This document shows, in pieces, positions 31,899 to 40,816 of a stretch of DNA of 64,000 nt. The stretch spans positions 62,000-125,999 of the forward strand of contig CAQOWG010000001.1 of the NCBI GenBank assembly GCA_948851665.1. Reading direction: 5' to 3'. The translations under genes and the position numbers were made by a program. Each line of letters begins with the position of its first letter. Within the stretch, counting starts at the first letter, position 1. Under the pieces are notes generated by a model, which saw nothing but the letters and a program-made list of their open reading frames with translations, searched no databases and was not told where the DNA came from. The stretch comes from an uncultured Candidatus Saccharibacteria bacterium. Lineage in GTDB: Bacteria > Patescibacteriota > Saccharimonadia > Saccharimonadales > Saccharimonadaceae.

Positions 31899-34604
31899 TT
31901 ATTCGATAGCGGAGAGTTCTTGTTTGAGGCGTTCGAGGAGAGCGGTTTTTTCGGAGATTTGGTCGCGGGTTTGTTTGACTAGTTCGGCAGGGGCTTTGTC
32001 GACGTAATTGGGGTTCATCATGCGGGCGTTCAAGGTATCGAGTTCGCGACCAACAGAGAGAACGCGCTCTTCGAGGCCGGATTGGTATTTGGCTACGACG
32101 TCGGCGGGGACGTCGAGATAGAGCTCGTGACCGACCAAAGCAAGGCGCAAGCCGCGAGGCTGGCCTTCGCAGCTGATGACACTACCGACACCAGAGAGTT
32201 TGGCGGTGAGGAGCTGATTGTCGTCAATAAGGGAATCATCACCATAGAGAAGGTCCCATTTAGTGCCTTTCTTCGCGGGGAGTTCTTGTAATAAGACGCG
32301 GACTTCGGTGACGACGGTGATGAGATTATCGAACTGGGCGGCGGAAATTTCGTCATATTTGAGGCGAGCGGGCCATTTAGAAGTGATGAGAAGACCACTG
32401 GTCCAGCTGAGAGATTGCCAGATGGCTTCGGTGACAAAGGGGGCGAAAGGATGGAGCATTTTGAGAATCATTTCGAGGGTAACTTTGAGGAGGGGGAGAT
32501 TTTTGTAAATCTTTTGACTTTCGATGAACCAGTCGGCATATTTGTCCCAAATGGTGGAATAGAGGGTTTCGACGGCTTCAGAGAAGCGATAATGTTTAAA
32601 GTCATCTTCGATGGCTTCTTTGCAAGCGGTAAGCTCGCGGCAGATCCAATCTTCGCCGAGATGATCGGTGGAATAGGGGGATTGTTCGCCAGCTTGAACT
32701 TGGCCTTCGTTGACGACAGTGGCGGAGAGTTCTTGGTTTAAAATTTCGACAGCAACAGGGGAATTGGTATGGGACTCGTCGACGAGAGATTGGATAAAGC
32801 GGGAGATATTCCAGAGTTTATTACAGAGATTGCGACCGGAGACAACGGAATTTTCGGAGAAAGCTTGGTTCATGCCAGCAGAGCGGCCACGGAGAATACC
32901 AAGGCGGAAAGCGTCGGAGCCGTATTTGGTGACCATATCCATGGGATTGATAACGTTGCCTTTGCTCTTGGACATCTTTTGGCCGTGGGCGTCGAGAACG
33001 AGACCATGAAGATAAACTTCGCGGAAGGGAACTTCGCCGGTGACATAGAGGCCCATCATAATCATGCGGGCGACCCAAGCGAAGAGAATGTCGGCGCCGG
33101 TTTCCATGACATTAAGAGGGTAATACGGGTTTTCTTGGCCTTCGGTCCAGTTGGTACAGACGATGGGCCAGTGGGAGCTAGAGAACCAGGTATCAAAGGT
33201 GTCTTCGTCGCGGTAGTAAGTGACGCCACCGATTTCGATTTTGGGGAGATTTACACGGGTATCAAAGACCCATTCGGGAGCGTTGGGGGTTTCGGTTTGG
33301 CGGAACATGGGAATGGCGATACCCCAAGGAATTTGACGGGAAATATTCCAGTCTTTAAGGCCTTCGAGATAATTGATGAGAACTTTCTTTTTGCTGGTGG
33401 GGTGGAATTTGATTTCGCCTTTCTCGAGGTGCTCAATAGCGGTCTTCGCGAGACGCTTGACGTCGATGAACCACTGAGATTTGAGCATAGGTTCGATGAC
33501 GGCACCGCATTTGTAGCAGTGAGCGACGGAGTGGGTGATTTCCTTGGTGCCGCGCATGAGGCCTTGGCTTTCGAGGTCGCTCAGAACTTTCTCACGGGCT
33601 TCCAAAGCGGGAAGACCGCGGTAGGCTTCGGGAACGTTGCTATTCATGGTGCCGTCTTCAGCGATGACAGAGATACGTTCGAGGTTATGGCGCTCGCCAA
33701 CTTCAAAATCGTCGAAGTCGTGGGCGGGGGTAATCTTGACGGCGCCGGTGCCGTACTCTGGGTCGGCGTGTTCGTCGGCGATGATGGGGATTTCGCGGTC
33801 GGTGAGGGGGAGTTTGACAAAGCCGCCGATGAGGTCTTGATAGCGGGAATCATTAGGGTTGACCGCGACGGCAGTGTCACCGAATAGAGTTTCGGGGCGA
33901 GTGGTACTGACGATGATTTCAGTGTGTTCGATGTTAGGGTTGTAATCGGTGCCACGATCGGGAGCACTGACGACTTGGTAGGCGATGTCCCAGAGGTGGC
34001 CGGATTCGTCTTGGTGTTCGACTTCAATGTCGGCGAAGGCGGTTTGGTGGTGAGGGCAGAAATTGACGAGTTTTTCGCCACGATAGATCATGCCATCGTT
34101 CCACATTTTTTCAAAAGTTTTATAGACGCGGGAGATAACGTTTTCATCAAGAGTGAAGGTGAGGTCATTCCAGGCACAGGAGGCACCAAGAGCACGAAGT
34201 TGGAGTTCCATATTGCCGCGTTGTTGCTCTACGAAGTCCCAGACGCGGGCATAGAGTTCGTCGCGAGAGTATTCAAAACGAGTGTGGCCTTCTTTTTCGA
34301 GAGCGCGTTCGTAGACGACCCAAGTTTCGAAGCCGGCGTGATCGGCGCCGGGGACGTACCAAGTGTTTTTGCCGCGAAGGCGGTTGTAGCGAGCGAGGGA
34401 ATCTTCAAGAGCAATGGTGAGACCGTGACCGATATGGAGGTTGCCGTTGGCGTTGGGGGGTGGCATGACAAGAGAATAGCAGTTATCAGTATCGGATTCG
34501 TCGGTGTCGATGACTTTGGGCGGGTTAAAAGCGCCGGAATGTTCCCATTCGGCGTAGATTTGGGGCTCGAAAGCACCGGGTTCGTAGCTTTTGGTGAATT
34601 TCAT
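31899..34604 (-). CDS. valS: Valyl-tRNA synthetase
   Basis: A 901-residue class I aminoacyl-tRNA synthetase. HIGH-type motif LHIGHGLT near residue 57, the editing domain in the middle (FGDTAVAVNPND), the KMSKSKGN catalytic loop near residue 535, an anticodon-binding domain, and a C-terminal coiled-coil (about 840-900) typical of ValRS. The length is normal. The ATG is 6 bases after TATAAT, so it is leaderless. It is flanked by cassette D on one side and a palindrome on the other. Confidence 0.96.
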   Translation of the reverse strand: MKFTKSYEPGAFEPQIYAEWEHSGAFNPPKVIDTDESDTDNCYSLVMPPPNANGNLHIGHGLTIALEDSLARYNRLRGKNTWYVPGADHAGFETWVVYERALEKEGHTRFEYSRDELYARVWDFVEQQRGNMELQLRALGASCAWNDLTFTLDENVISRVYKTFEKMWNDGMIYRGEKLVNFCPHHQTAFADIEVEHQDESGHLWDIAYQVVSAPDRGTDYNPNIEHTEIIVSTTRPETLFGDTAVAVNPNDSRYQDLIGGFVKLPLTDREIPIIADEHADPEYGTGAVKITPAHDFDDFEVGERHNLERISVIAEDGTMNSNVPEAYRGLPALEAREKVLSDLESQGLMRGTKEITHSVAHCYKCGAVIEPMLKSQWFIDVKRLAKTAIEHLEKGEIKFHPTSKKKVLINYLEGLKDWNISRQIPWGIAIPMFRQTETPNAPEWVFDTRVNLPKIEIGGVTYYRDEDTFDTWFSSSHWPIVCTNWTEGQENPYYPLNVMETGADILFAWVARMIMMGLYVTGEVPFREVYLHGLVLDAHGQKMSKSKGNVINPMDMVTKYGSDAFRLGILRGRSAGMNQAFSENSVVSGRNLCNKLWNISRFIQSLVDESHTNSPVAVEILNQELSATVVNEGQVQAGEQSPYSTDHLGEDWICRELTACKEAIEDDFKHYRFSEAVETLYSTIWDKYADWFIESQKIYKNLPLLKVTLEMILKMLHPFAPFVTEAIWQSLSWTSGLLITSKWPARLKYDEISAAQFDNLITVVTEVRVLLQELPAKKGTKWDLLYGDDSLIDDNQLLTAKLSGVGSVISCEGQPRGLRLALVGHELYLDVPADVVAKYQSGLEERVLSVGRELDTLNARMMNPNYVDKAPAELVKQTRDQISEKTALLERLKQELSAIE

Positions 34605-34641
34605 AGGCTTATTATATCATAAAATCTGGGGTTACCTTAGC

Positions 34642-34766
34642 TAAAGCCATAGCACTAGATTTTAAGTAAGGGTACGCCTCTCAAGACCGAATCCCTCCTA
34701 TGGAGGGCCGTGGTCTTGACCCGGCGTAGCCCAAAGCATTACTCAAAATCTAGTACTATGGCTTTA
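34642..34766. repeat. Palindromic element P3
   Basis: 125 bases. The arms TAAAGCCATAGCACTAGATT pair with AATCTAGTACTATGGCTTTA. The core GTAAGGGTACGCCTCTCAAG...CCCTCCTATGGAGGG...CTTGACCCGGCGTAGCCCAA is the version also found inside tsaD. It lies just upstream of valS and about 100 bases from cassette E. Confidence 0.9.
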
Positions 34767-34868
34767 AATAACGCAACTCAGTTTAATAATATATAATCTA
34801 TGGAATTCGCTAAAATTTGTTAATGAAATGGTTTGTGTGGTTATTTTACCTCTATTGTTGAATGGTTA

Positions 34869-35116
34869 AACTTGTAATGCCGTTACAAGTTGACCCGCAG
34901 CGCAGAGCAAAACCGAAGCCACGGAAAAGGTTATCCTGGGCATTGACGAGATCGGTCCATGTACTCAGGTTGCGCCCGGAGGTAGCAGAACCAGCCGTGC
35001 CAGACCACCAGTAGCCACCCGCCATACGTCCGCCGAGGTAACCTTCGGAACGGTGGTAGTAGCCAGTACGCAGGAACTGGAGAGGCCATTCATTAAGACG
35101 GTTGTAGCCCAGGGTG
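34869..35116 (-). repeat. Variable-region cassette E with terminal palindrome
   Basis: Minus strand. It starts CACCCTGGGCTACAACCG and encodes LGYNRLNEWPLQFLRTG, GYWWSGTAGSATSGRNL and RGFGFALRCG, then the 23-base palindrome AACTTGTAATGCCGTTACAAGTT at its 3' end (34869-34891). No start codon. Variable codons TCC, AAC, AGT, CTC, AAT, GAT, AAC and CTT. Confidence 0.88.
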
Positions 35117-35162
35117 CTGGCGGGGAAATGCTTGACATGTGGTGGGGTAATGGTATACAGTA

Positions 35163-35191
35163 TTGACATTTTGCGTTATGTATGCTACAAT
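35163..35191 (+). promoter_or_regulatory. Consensus-like promoter
   Basis: TTGACA, 17-base spacer, TACAAT. It drives the gene at 35297 with a leader of about 100 bases, which is unusual here because most genes are leaderless. Confidence 0.85.
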
Positions 35192-35296
35192 GTAAGTATA
35201 AGGTGTGGTGTAGTTTTACATTTTGTTGCCATTGTCATGATGAAGCAAGTAGTAAGTGGTGAATTTGAATTCCAAGGAAAACCAGGAGGTAGGGAA

Positions 35297-35881
35297 ATGG
35301 AAAATAGGACAGAGTATATAAGTAAATTGGAAGAGCAGACATTGAAAGTCGGTGGTTGGAGTGAAGAAGACCACGGGTGTAGGATGCTTGCAAGAGCACA
35401 GGGCTTGATTATCGCGGTAAGAGATTGTTCTAAATTACTGGAAGAATCTTTTAGTGATGCGGAGTTCGAGGAATTGCTGAACTTTTTGCAGGCGACCGAT
35501 GCAGATGACATAAAGGCATTATACCCGGACGACCAGATTTTTAAATATCGCACAGTGAACGACCATCCCTTGAAGGGCATGATGTTTATTGGAGAAGACC
35601 GGGTAATGGTAGATTTCCAGAATTTGCCGGAGGATCATATGATCCCGGAGGTCATTGCGATGCAGAGGAATTACGTTGTCTATCAGATGATTGCAAAGTG
35701 TCGGCGGAAGGTTTTCATGATGGCCAATCGAGATATATTTAGGGCGAAGCCCGAAACGTCGAGTCCTCTTGCAGCTAGGCGCATGACGCGGCTGATGGAT
35801 GTATTAGCGGAGAGCATGACCGAGGAGGAGTGCACTGAGTTGAAGAATCAGGTTGGTAAAATGATTGCCGCTCAGAGATAA
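35297..35881 (+). CDS. Unknown soluble protein
   Basis: A 194-residue protein starting at ATG 35297 behind a strong AGGAGG site; longer in-frame starts upstream overlap the promoter and are rejected. It is mostly helical and charged with no membrane segment. One recognisable feature is a central stretch DDQIFKYRTVNDHPLKGMMFIGEDRVMVDF. No family recognised. It has its own promoter and terminator. Confidence 0.65.
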   Translation: MENRTEYISKLEEQTLKVGGWSEEDHGCRMLARAQGLIIAVRDCSKLLEESFSDAEFEELLNFLQATDADDIKALYPDDQIFKYRTVNDHPLKGMMFIGEDRVMVDFQNLPEDHMIPEVIAMQRNYVVYQMIAKCRRKVFMMANRDIFRAKPETSSPLAARRMTRLMDVLAESMTEEECTELKNQVGKMIAAQR

Positions 35882-35927
35882 TGCGATATTTAATATGAAG
35901 ACAGATGGCGACAAACTACACACACCT

Positions 35928-35953
35928 AGCCCTGGGGAAACCCGGGGCTTTTT
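35928..35953 (+). terminator. Rho-independent terminator
   Basis: AGCCCTGGGGAAACCCGGGGCTTTTT; ends the 35297 gene. Confidence 0.82.
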
Positions 35954-35960
35954 GATGCAT

Positions 35961-35988
35961 GGAAAAAGGCCAGCGCGGGGCTGGCCGG
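35961..35988 (-). terminator. Terminator of the minus-strand unknown gene
   Basis: GGCCAGCCCCGCGCTGGCC followed by TTTTT on the minus strand. Confidence 0.75.
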
Positions 35989-35991
35989 GGG

Positions 35992-36672
35992 TTATGCCTT
36001 TTGCTTCTTGCGGTAGGCTTTGACTCGACAGAGAGCGCGGATGACGCTATGATAGCCGAGTTTGGTGAGGGGATAGGTGCGCAAACCATTATTGCCGGTG
36101 TAATAGGCGAAGCCGGTTTGGCGGTTGATTTTCAAGTCGATATCAAGGTCGGAGAACTCGTGTTTGCGATTCTCAAGTAACTTGGCGTAATGCTCGATGG
36201 TTTCGGGTGAGGCTTCTTCGAGGGCGATATTTTGATCGCGACCGCGAGGGACTGTAGGGAGATTGGTGGACCGAGTGTAACGCTCGAGATCCCAGTGGGA
36301 TGTTAACAGGGGGGGGGTACACATAATGAACTCCCACCGTGCGGCGTATTCCCAATCCTTGGCGAGCTGACGCTCAATGCAGCGGACGGTATCGACTTGA
36401 GCTTTGGTGATTTGGAGCGGTGCTTGCGAAATCCAAAGAATGTGGCCAACGTAGAGGTTGGGGAACATCCAGTGAATTACCAGAGAGTTGGGATGGACTT
36501 TGTGATAAATCTTGAGAACGCCGGGGGCGGACGTGGTGTCTACCTGATCGGCGGGTTCAAGAATTGGACCATCCGGGTCGATGACCCAGGTGTCGCCGAT
36601 GTTGATGAGTTGGGCGAGATGTTGGCGATTGAAGTTGCTCCAAAGTTTGAGAGTTAAAGTGCTAGCGGACAT
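35992..36672 (-). CDS. Unknown protein with an internal C9 tract
   Basis: A 226-residue protein, start ATG 36672 behind AAGGAGG (an upstream codon at 36714 is less likely). No membrane segments. The C-terminus is Arg/Lys-rich. Codons for residues near 119-123 (CTPPL) run through nine consecutive C (36309-36317), and the frame is intact in this sequence; loss or gain of one base would truncate the protein. No family recognised. The promoter is TTGACA-17-TACAAT at 36744-36772. Confidence 0.65.
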   Translation of the reverse strand: MSASTLTLKLWSNFNRQHLAQLINIGDTWVIDPDGPILEPADQVDTTSAPGVLKIYHKVHPNSLVIHWMFPNLYVGHILWISQAPLQITKAQVDTVRCIERQLAKDWEYAARWEFIMCTPPLLTSHWDLERYTRSTNLPTVPRGRDQNIALEEASPETIEHYAKLLENRKHEFSDLDIDLKINRQTGFAYYTGNNGLRTYPLTKLGYHSVIRALCRVKAYRKKQKA

Positions 36673-36743
36673 AATAAAGTCCTCCTTTCGGATACTATGC
36701 TTCTCAGCATGCAAATTCGGCCATCTAGGGATAGCTTATTGTC

Positions 36744-36772
36744 ATTGTATCACAGATTATGTGATTTGTCAA
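36744..36772 (-). promoter_or_regulatory. Consensus-like promoter
   Basis: Minus strand TTGACA, 17-base spacer, TACAAT. Same hexamers as at 35163. Confidence 0.82.
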
Positions 36773-36779
36773 GATAGGC

Positions 36780-36807
36780 AAAAAATGGGTACGCTTTTGG
36801 CGTACCC
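36780..36807 (-). terminator. Terminator of the CDP-alcohol transferase-like gene
   Basis: GGGTACGCCAAAAGCGTACCC followed by ATTTTTT on the minus strand. Confidence 0.8.
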
Positions 36808-36819
36808 GAGAGAACTGAT

Positions 36820-37386
36820 TTAATCAATCCTGCGAATGAGGCGAGATTTGTCGCCGATGATGGCGAATGTGAGATAGAAAATTGATACTGTGATGAGGGC
36901 GCCGATCCTGCCATAAACGACTTTCCAACTGATTGCGGTGGTATAGACCATGAGGAAGCAGGAAACATGGGTCTGTACGGTGGGGCCAAGCATCTTGAGG
37001 AAAGGACTGTTGATTTTGACGGCGAGATTATTGACGAGGACGAAGCAGATGCTCACGATTGCGGTGAGCAGGAAGAGCTTGGCGACACCAATCAAATCGA
37101 AGTCAAGATAATATCGGGAACCAAAGATGACACCGCAGCAAATGAGAGTTAGATCTGCCATCGGGTCGAGGGTGAGGGGTAATGGATTCCACGGTTTCCA
37201 GTTTGGATGGCGGGCGACGTATTTGCGGTAGAACCAACCGTCCCAGAGGTCGCTAATGAGGGCGGTGGAGAATAGCCACGGTGTCAGCCAGTGCGGGCCT
37301 AAAATGAGGCCGGCGAGAGAGGCTAAGGCACGGTAGCAGCAAATAACGTCAGGAACATGAAGCAGAAAATTGGATGATTTTTTCAA
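36820..37386 (-). CDS. CDP-alcohol phosphatidyltransferase-like membrane protein
   Basis: A 188-residue polytopic membrane protein. The segment SDLWDGWFYRKYVAR...LTLDPMADLTLI matches the CDP-alcohol phosphotransferase motif (D-x2-D-G...D-x3-D), though the Ala-Arg after DG is absent and the spacing to the second Asp pair is longer. Such enzymes make phospholipid head groups. The start is TTG 37386 with AGGAGGTGAA about 10 bases upstream. An ATG four bases earlier opens another frame that ends after 13 codons, so the start region deserves care. About five membrane helices. Confidence 0.65.
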   Translation of the reverse strand: MKKSSNFLLHVPDVICCYRALASLAGLILGPHWLTPWLFSTALISDLWDGWFYRKYVARHPNWKPWNPLPLTLDPMADLTLICCGVIFGSRYYLDFDLIGVAKLFLLTAIVSICFVLVNNLAVKINSPFLKMLGPTVQTHVSCFLMVYTTAISWKVVYGRIGALITVSIFYLTFAIIGDKSRLIRRID

Positions 37387-37504
37387 TCATTTCACCTCCT
37401 AGGTTGTGTATAAGTTCCATATTATGGCGGGCGTGATGTGTCATAATATTGTTTTAGATTTTAACATAAAATGGCTGAAAAGGGAAGAGTAGAAAAGAGG
37501 TGGG

Positions 37505-38077
37505 CTAGAGTTTGCCTTCGAGAAAGGCGGGGATTTTGTCGAGGACGATTTCGGGGCAGGTGTTGACGGATTCTTGGGAAACGCCGTAATAATGATGGTA
37601 GATTTGGTCGACGGAGCCGTAGAAGGCGTCTGGCATTTTGAAGCCGAGTTTGTCGGCGACTTTTTCGACAGCGGCGGGTGAGGGGCCTTCGATTTCGGTG
37701 TAGGGAGGGAGCTGGGACCAGGTATCGATGGTGATTTCGACGTCGTCGAGGTGCCAGATTTCGCGGAGGGTGGATTGGTGGGCTTTAAGGCGGAGGCCGG
37801 CGGCTTTGAGAATGGTGATGGTGTCGTCGTAATTGCTGACGGTGACGTTGGCTTCGTTCACGCCGTCGAGGGAGAGATGGTCGACTTGTTTGTAGGTCAT
37901 GAGGATTTGGTCACCTTCGTCGCGGACGCGGAGAAAAGAATGGGGACCGGTGTCGAAGACGACGCGACGCATGAGGATTTCTGGTTTGACGCAGGTGGCG
38001 CCGGCTTGAGTGAGCTTAGCGCGGTAGGCGTCTTTGTCGATGTCGAGGAAAGTGGCTTCGATTTCTTTGGCTAACAT
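37505..38077 (-). CDS. CYTH-domain protein (class IV adenylate cyclase/ThTPase-like)
   Basis: A 190-residue protein with the CYTH fold. The N-terminal EIEATFLDID corresponds to the ExExK-type motif (the Lys is Thr or Phe here), then FLRVRDEGDQILMTYKQ, VNEANVTV, and YTEIEGPSP near 150. CYTH proteins act on triphosphate-containing substrates (polyphosphate, thiamine triphosphate, ATP). The changed first motif makes the activity uncertain. Leaderless start 7 bases after TATAAT. Confidence 0.82.
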   Translation of the reverse strand: MLAKEIEATFLDIDKDAYRAKLTQAGATCVKPEILMRRVVFDTGPHSFLRVRDEGDQILMTYKQVDHLSLDGVNEANVTVSNYDDTITILKAAGLRLKAHQSTLREIWHLDDVEITIDTWSQLPPYTEIEGPSPAAVEKVADKLGFKMPDAFYGSVDQIYHHYYGVSQESVNTCPEIVLDKIPAFLEGKL

Positions 38078-38161
38078 TTGGGATATTATAGCATTTGTGT
38101 GTTGTTTTCAAAATGGTGTAACGTTTTTTGGTCGCCGATTTTACAATATAATGAATATGCG

Positions 38162-38188
38162 TTAGCACTTATGGCTATTGAGTGCCAA
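38162..38188. promoter_or_regulatory. CIRCE-like operator before the HEPN-like gene
   Basis: TTAGCACTT-N9-GAGTGCCAA in exact 9-9-9 spacing, two mismatches from the CIRCE consensus. A TATAAT box follows at 38198-38203. Probably an HrcA site by comparison with that before groES. Confidence 0.75.
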
Positions 38189-38212
38189 TTTATATGATAT
38201 AATATATGGTAT

Positions 38213-39232
38213 ATGACGCAAAATGAAAGGAAGTTAGCCAAACAATTGCTTGACAAAAGTCGTGAGGCTTTCGTTATGGGGCTTGAGGTGTTTAATAAAC
38301 CAACTTTGCGGTATAGAGTTGAAGGATTCGTGTTTTTTATGTGTAACGCCTGGGAGCTACTGTTAAAGGCGGAGATTATAAAACGTTTTGGCATGGACTC
38401 CATATATTATAAGGATAATATAGATAGGACGATTAGTCTGAGTGATGCTATAAGAAGAATCTTTACGAATGATAAGGACCCGCTGAGAAAAAATCTTGAA
38501 AAGATTATCGAACTGCGGAACACAAGTACTCATTTTATTACTGAGGAGTATGGCATCATATATGCGCCATTGTTTCAGGCTTGCGTATTAAATTATAGGA
38601 ATAAGATGTTTGAATTCGCGGAAGTTGATGTAGCCGAGAGTATTCCGGATAATTTCCTAACATTATCTATAAATATTGGCGATTTCTCGGACGAATCTAT
38701 TAAGGTAAAATATGATTCGGAGTTGGCGAAAAAGTTGATTAACCGTCGCAACGATTTAGCCTTACTCGAAAAGGAAGCGGATAATCCTAAGTTTTCAATA
38801 TCGATTAGACAAGATATATACATTACTAAAAACAAGAAGACGGCGGATCTTACCGTAGCTATAGCAAAAGAGGCTGGTTCTAAGGTGCGCATAGTGAAGG
38901 AGCTCAAAGATCCAAGTAATACCCATAACTATGCTTTTAGTAATGTTGTTAGAAGTGTAAACGAGAGGATTTCAACGGAAGAAATTCCGTTTTCTTGCAC
39001 TTCAAAGTCTACTGGTGTGACTCGGCATAAGTTCAATAAGTCTGATTTGAATTTATTTATGAACTTTTATAGTTTGAAAGATAATGAGACGTATACATAT
39101 ATGCATAAGACAGATGGGCATACACCGACCTATTCGTATTCTCCAAAAATTGTGGATTTTGTAGTAGAGAATATTAAAAAAGACCCCACAGGGATTATTG
39201 AGGCGTTGAAGCGCAAAGATAAACTTGCTTGA
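38213..39232 (+). CDS. DUF3644/HEPN-like protein
   Basis: A 339-residue protein. The first 120 residues resemble the DUF3644 domain (VEGFVFFMCNAWELLLKAEII, then LRNTSTHFI). RNTSTH at about residues 101-106 fits the R-x4-H motif of HEPN ribonucleases, which occur in toxin and phage-defence systems. The C-terminal half has no recognised motif. It is a single gene, with an AT-rich coding style unlike the GC-rich neighbours, suggesting transfer. The operator upstream is CIRCE-like. A defence role is inference. Confidence 0.72.
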   Translation: MTQNERKLAKQLLDKSREAFVMGLEVFNKPTLRYRVEGFVFFMCNAWELLLKAEIIKRFGMDSIYYKDNIDRTISLSDAIRRIFTNDKDPLRKNLEKIIELRNTSTHFITEEYGIIYAPLFQACVLNYRNKMFEFAEVDVAESIPDNFLTLSINIGDFSDESIKVKYDSELAKKLINRRNDLALLEKEADNPKFSISIRQDIYITKNKKTADLTVAIAKEAGSKVRIVKELKDPSNTHNYAFSNVVRSVNERISTEEIPFSCTSKSTGVTRHKFNKSDLNLFMNFYSLKDNETYTYMHKTDGHTPTYSYSPKIVDFVVENIKKDPTGIIEALKRKDKLA

Positions 39233-39235
39233 TAG

Positions 39236-39320
39236 ATAACCCCAGGAGCAAAGGAATTCTCGCTTATTAGCTTACTCCCATTCGGGAACCCAGCTTTTAT
39301 CCTTCACGAGTTATCTGACT
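39236..39320. other. Structured intergenic element
   Basis: Terminal stem AGATAAC...GTTATCT encloses smaller hairpins, including ACTCCCATTCGGGAA. No T-run, so not a classical terminator. Single copy in this window. Confidence 0.4.
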
Positions 39321-39388
39321 TTATTGTAGCACGTTTTTATGTAGAGTAGGAATTTTTATTAGGACAGTATGAGTGATATAATGAAAGC

Positions 39389-39835
39389 ATGAATACGAAC
39401 ACGAAGGTGATTGTTGGGGTGGTGATTGAGAAGAATGGTAAGTACTTGCTGGTGCAGGAAGCTAAGGAAAGCTGTCGGGGAAAGTGGAATTTGCCGGCGG
39501 GGCATTTGGATCCGGGGGAGACGATGGCGGATGGCGCGAAGCGTGAGGCGAAAGAAGAAACTGGTTGCGAAGTGGAACTGACGGGGGTTTGTCAGATTGG
39601 AAGTCGGGTGAAAGAGAACGAGGTGTTTGCGTCGGTGATTTTTACGACTAAGCTAATGCGCGAGGAGATTGAGTTTGATTCAGCGGAGATTTTGGATGTG
39701 AAGTGGTTCTCTTACGAGGAGATTTTGGTAATGCGGAGTAAGATTCGTAATGAGGGATTACTGATTGGGGCGATTGAGAACGCGCGGAATGGCGTGGTGG
39801 CGCCGATGGAGATTGTGGGGCAGTTTGAGGGATGA
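39389..39835 (+). CDS. NUDIX hydrolase
   Basis: A 148-residue protein. The NUDIX box is complete: GHLDPGETMADGAKREAKEETGCEV (positions about 37-60; G-x5-E-x7-REx2EExG). These enzymes hydrolyse nucleoside diphosphates linked to another group, often in nucleotide-pool cleaning. Leaderless start. Cassette F follows 25 bases after the stop. Confidence 0.9.
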   Translation: MNTNTKVIVGVVIEKNGKYLLVQEAKESCRGKWNLPAGHLDPGETMADGAKREAKEETGCEVELTGVCQIGSRVKENEVFASVIFTTKLMREEIEFDSAEILDVKWFSYEEILVMRSKIRNEGLLIGAIENARNGVVAPMEIVGQFEG

Positions 39836-39860
39836 TGAAATCATGCTAGCTTTCCGCCAG

Positions 39861-40177
39861 CACCCCCAACTACAACCGTATTAATGTTCAGTTCGGAACT
39901 CATCTCCTTGGAGATGGGAGCAAGCAATGAAATTGCTTGCTGGGCATGAAACTTTGTTTCATGCCTTCCGGACTGTTTAACTCTTGGCCTCTCCAGTTCC
40001 TGCGTACTGGCGTCTACTACCGTTCCTACGGCCTCCTTGCCTCGCGTACGACGGATGGCGCCTGGTGGTCCGGTACGGCTGGTTCTGCTACCGACGGGCG
40101 CAACCTGGCTACGTATGCCAGCAACGTCGACGCCCAGGATAACCCTTTCCGTGGCTTCGGTATTGCTCTGCGCTGCG
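39861..40177 (+). repeat. Variable-region cassette F with 98-base insert
   Basis: Plus strand. It starts CACCCCCAACTACAACCG after GCCAG and is interrupted by a structured insert (39887-39984), then continues WPLQFLRTG, GAWWSGTAGSATDGRNL and RGFGIALRC. The insert is identical to that in cassette K. The frame from WPLQ onward is intact. It ends about 20 bases before the PemK-like promoter. Confidence 0.87.
39887..39984 (+). repeat. Structured 98-base insert in cassette F
   Basis: An outer stem CAGTTCGGAA / TTCCGGACTG encloses three hairpins in a row: CATCTCCTTGGAGATG, AGCAAGCAATGAAATTGCTTGCT and GGCATGAAACTTTGTTTCATGCC. Base-for-base the same as 53086-53183 in cassette K. Confidence 0.85.
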
Positions 40178-40196
40178 TAATTCAAATCGCTGGCGC

Positions 40197-40224
40197 TTGT
40201 AGTTTTTGAAAAATTTGCTATATA
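40197..40224 (+). promoter_or_regulatory. Promoter of the TTGTA-16-TGC-TATAT type
   Basis: TTGTAG, spacer TTTTTGAAAAATTTGC, TATATA. Shared with 29772 (minus) and 42816. Confidence 0.7.
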
Positions 40225-40265
40225 CTGGGCGACATGGTGGTGGGACTATTAAGCGGAGTTGAAAA

Positions 40266-40667
40266 ATGAGCGAAAGAAAACAATTTAAAATATGGATTGG
40301 TCTCAAAGAAAGCCTACACAATATGGGTCGCTTGCGCACCATACATGAGGGTGATATTTGGTGGTGCGCGATGGGCGAAAATATTGGAATAGAAATAAAC
40401 GGCAAGAATGAGGTATTTTCTCGACCAGTTTTAGTATTTAAAAGGCTAAGTCGCTACGGATTTATGAGTATCCCTCTGACGTTGCAGTACCATATAGGTA
40501 ACTGGTATGTTCCTTTCGTTTTTAAAGATAGGCTAGAGGTAGCAGTATTGGCACAGGCTAGGGTTATGAGTGTAGCAAGGCTTTATAAACGAATGGGTAC
40601 GATTCCTGATTCAGATTTCGAGACGGTTCGGCAAGGATTTGCCAAACTATATTTAGACAAATTTTAG
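40266..40667 (+). CDS. PemK/MazF-like toxin-type endoribonuclease
   Basis: A 133-residue protein. GDIWWCAMGENIGIEINGK, SRPVLVFKRLSR and MSIPLTL match the PemK/MazF fold, whose members cut mRNA. An N-terminal extension of about 25 residues precedes it. No antitoxin gene is adjacent: a cassette is upstream and a dehydrogenase downstream. PemK-like proteins without antitoxin occur and may be DNA- or RNA-binding. The promoter is of a type shared with two tiny genes of this window. Confidence 0.78.
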   Translation: MSERKQFKIWIGLKESLHNMGRLRTIHEGDIWWCAMGENIGIEINGKNEVFSRPVLVFKRLSRYGFMSIPLTLQYHIGNWYVPFVFKDRLEVAVLAQARVMSVARLYKRMGTIPDSDFETVRQGFAKLYLDKF

Positions 40668-40816
40668 CAAAAAATGTCCCCTAGTCAGTTTGTGCTGCTA
40701 GGGTTGGGCGGGTATCCCCGAATATGCTTCCATTATAGCAAATATTATGAAAAAGTCAACAGATATAAACAGGGTGAATCTGGGTAGTATGAGAGAAGGG
40801 ATGGTATAATAGGGAT

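Noticed and set aside
32769..33887. Long plus-strand open frame (372 codons) over valS
   Set aside because: Exact antisense of valS with no family motifs and no ribosome site; a shadow of the biased codon use of valS.
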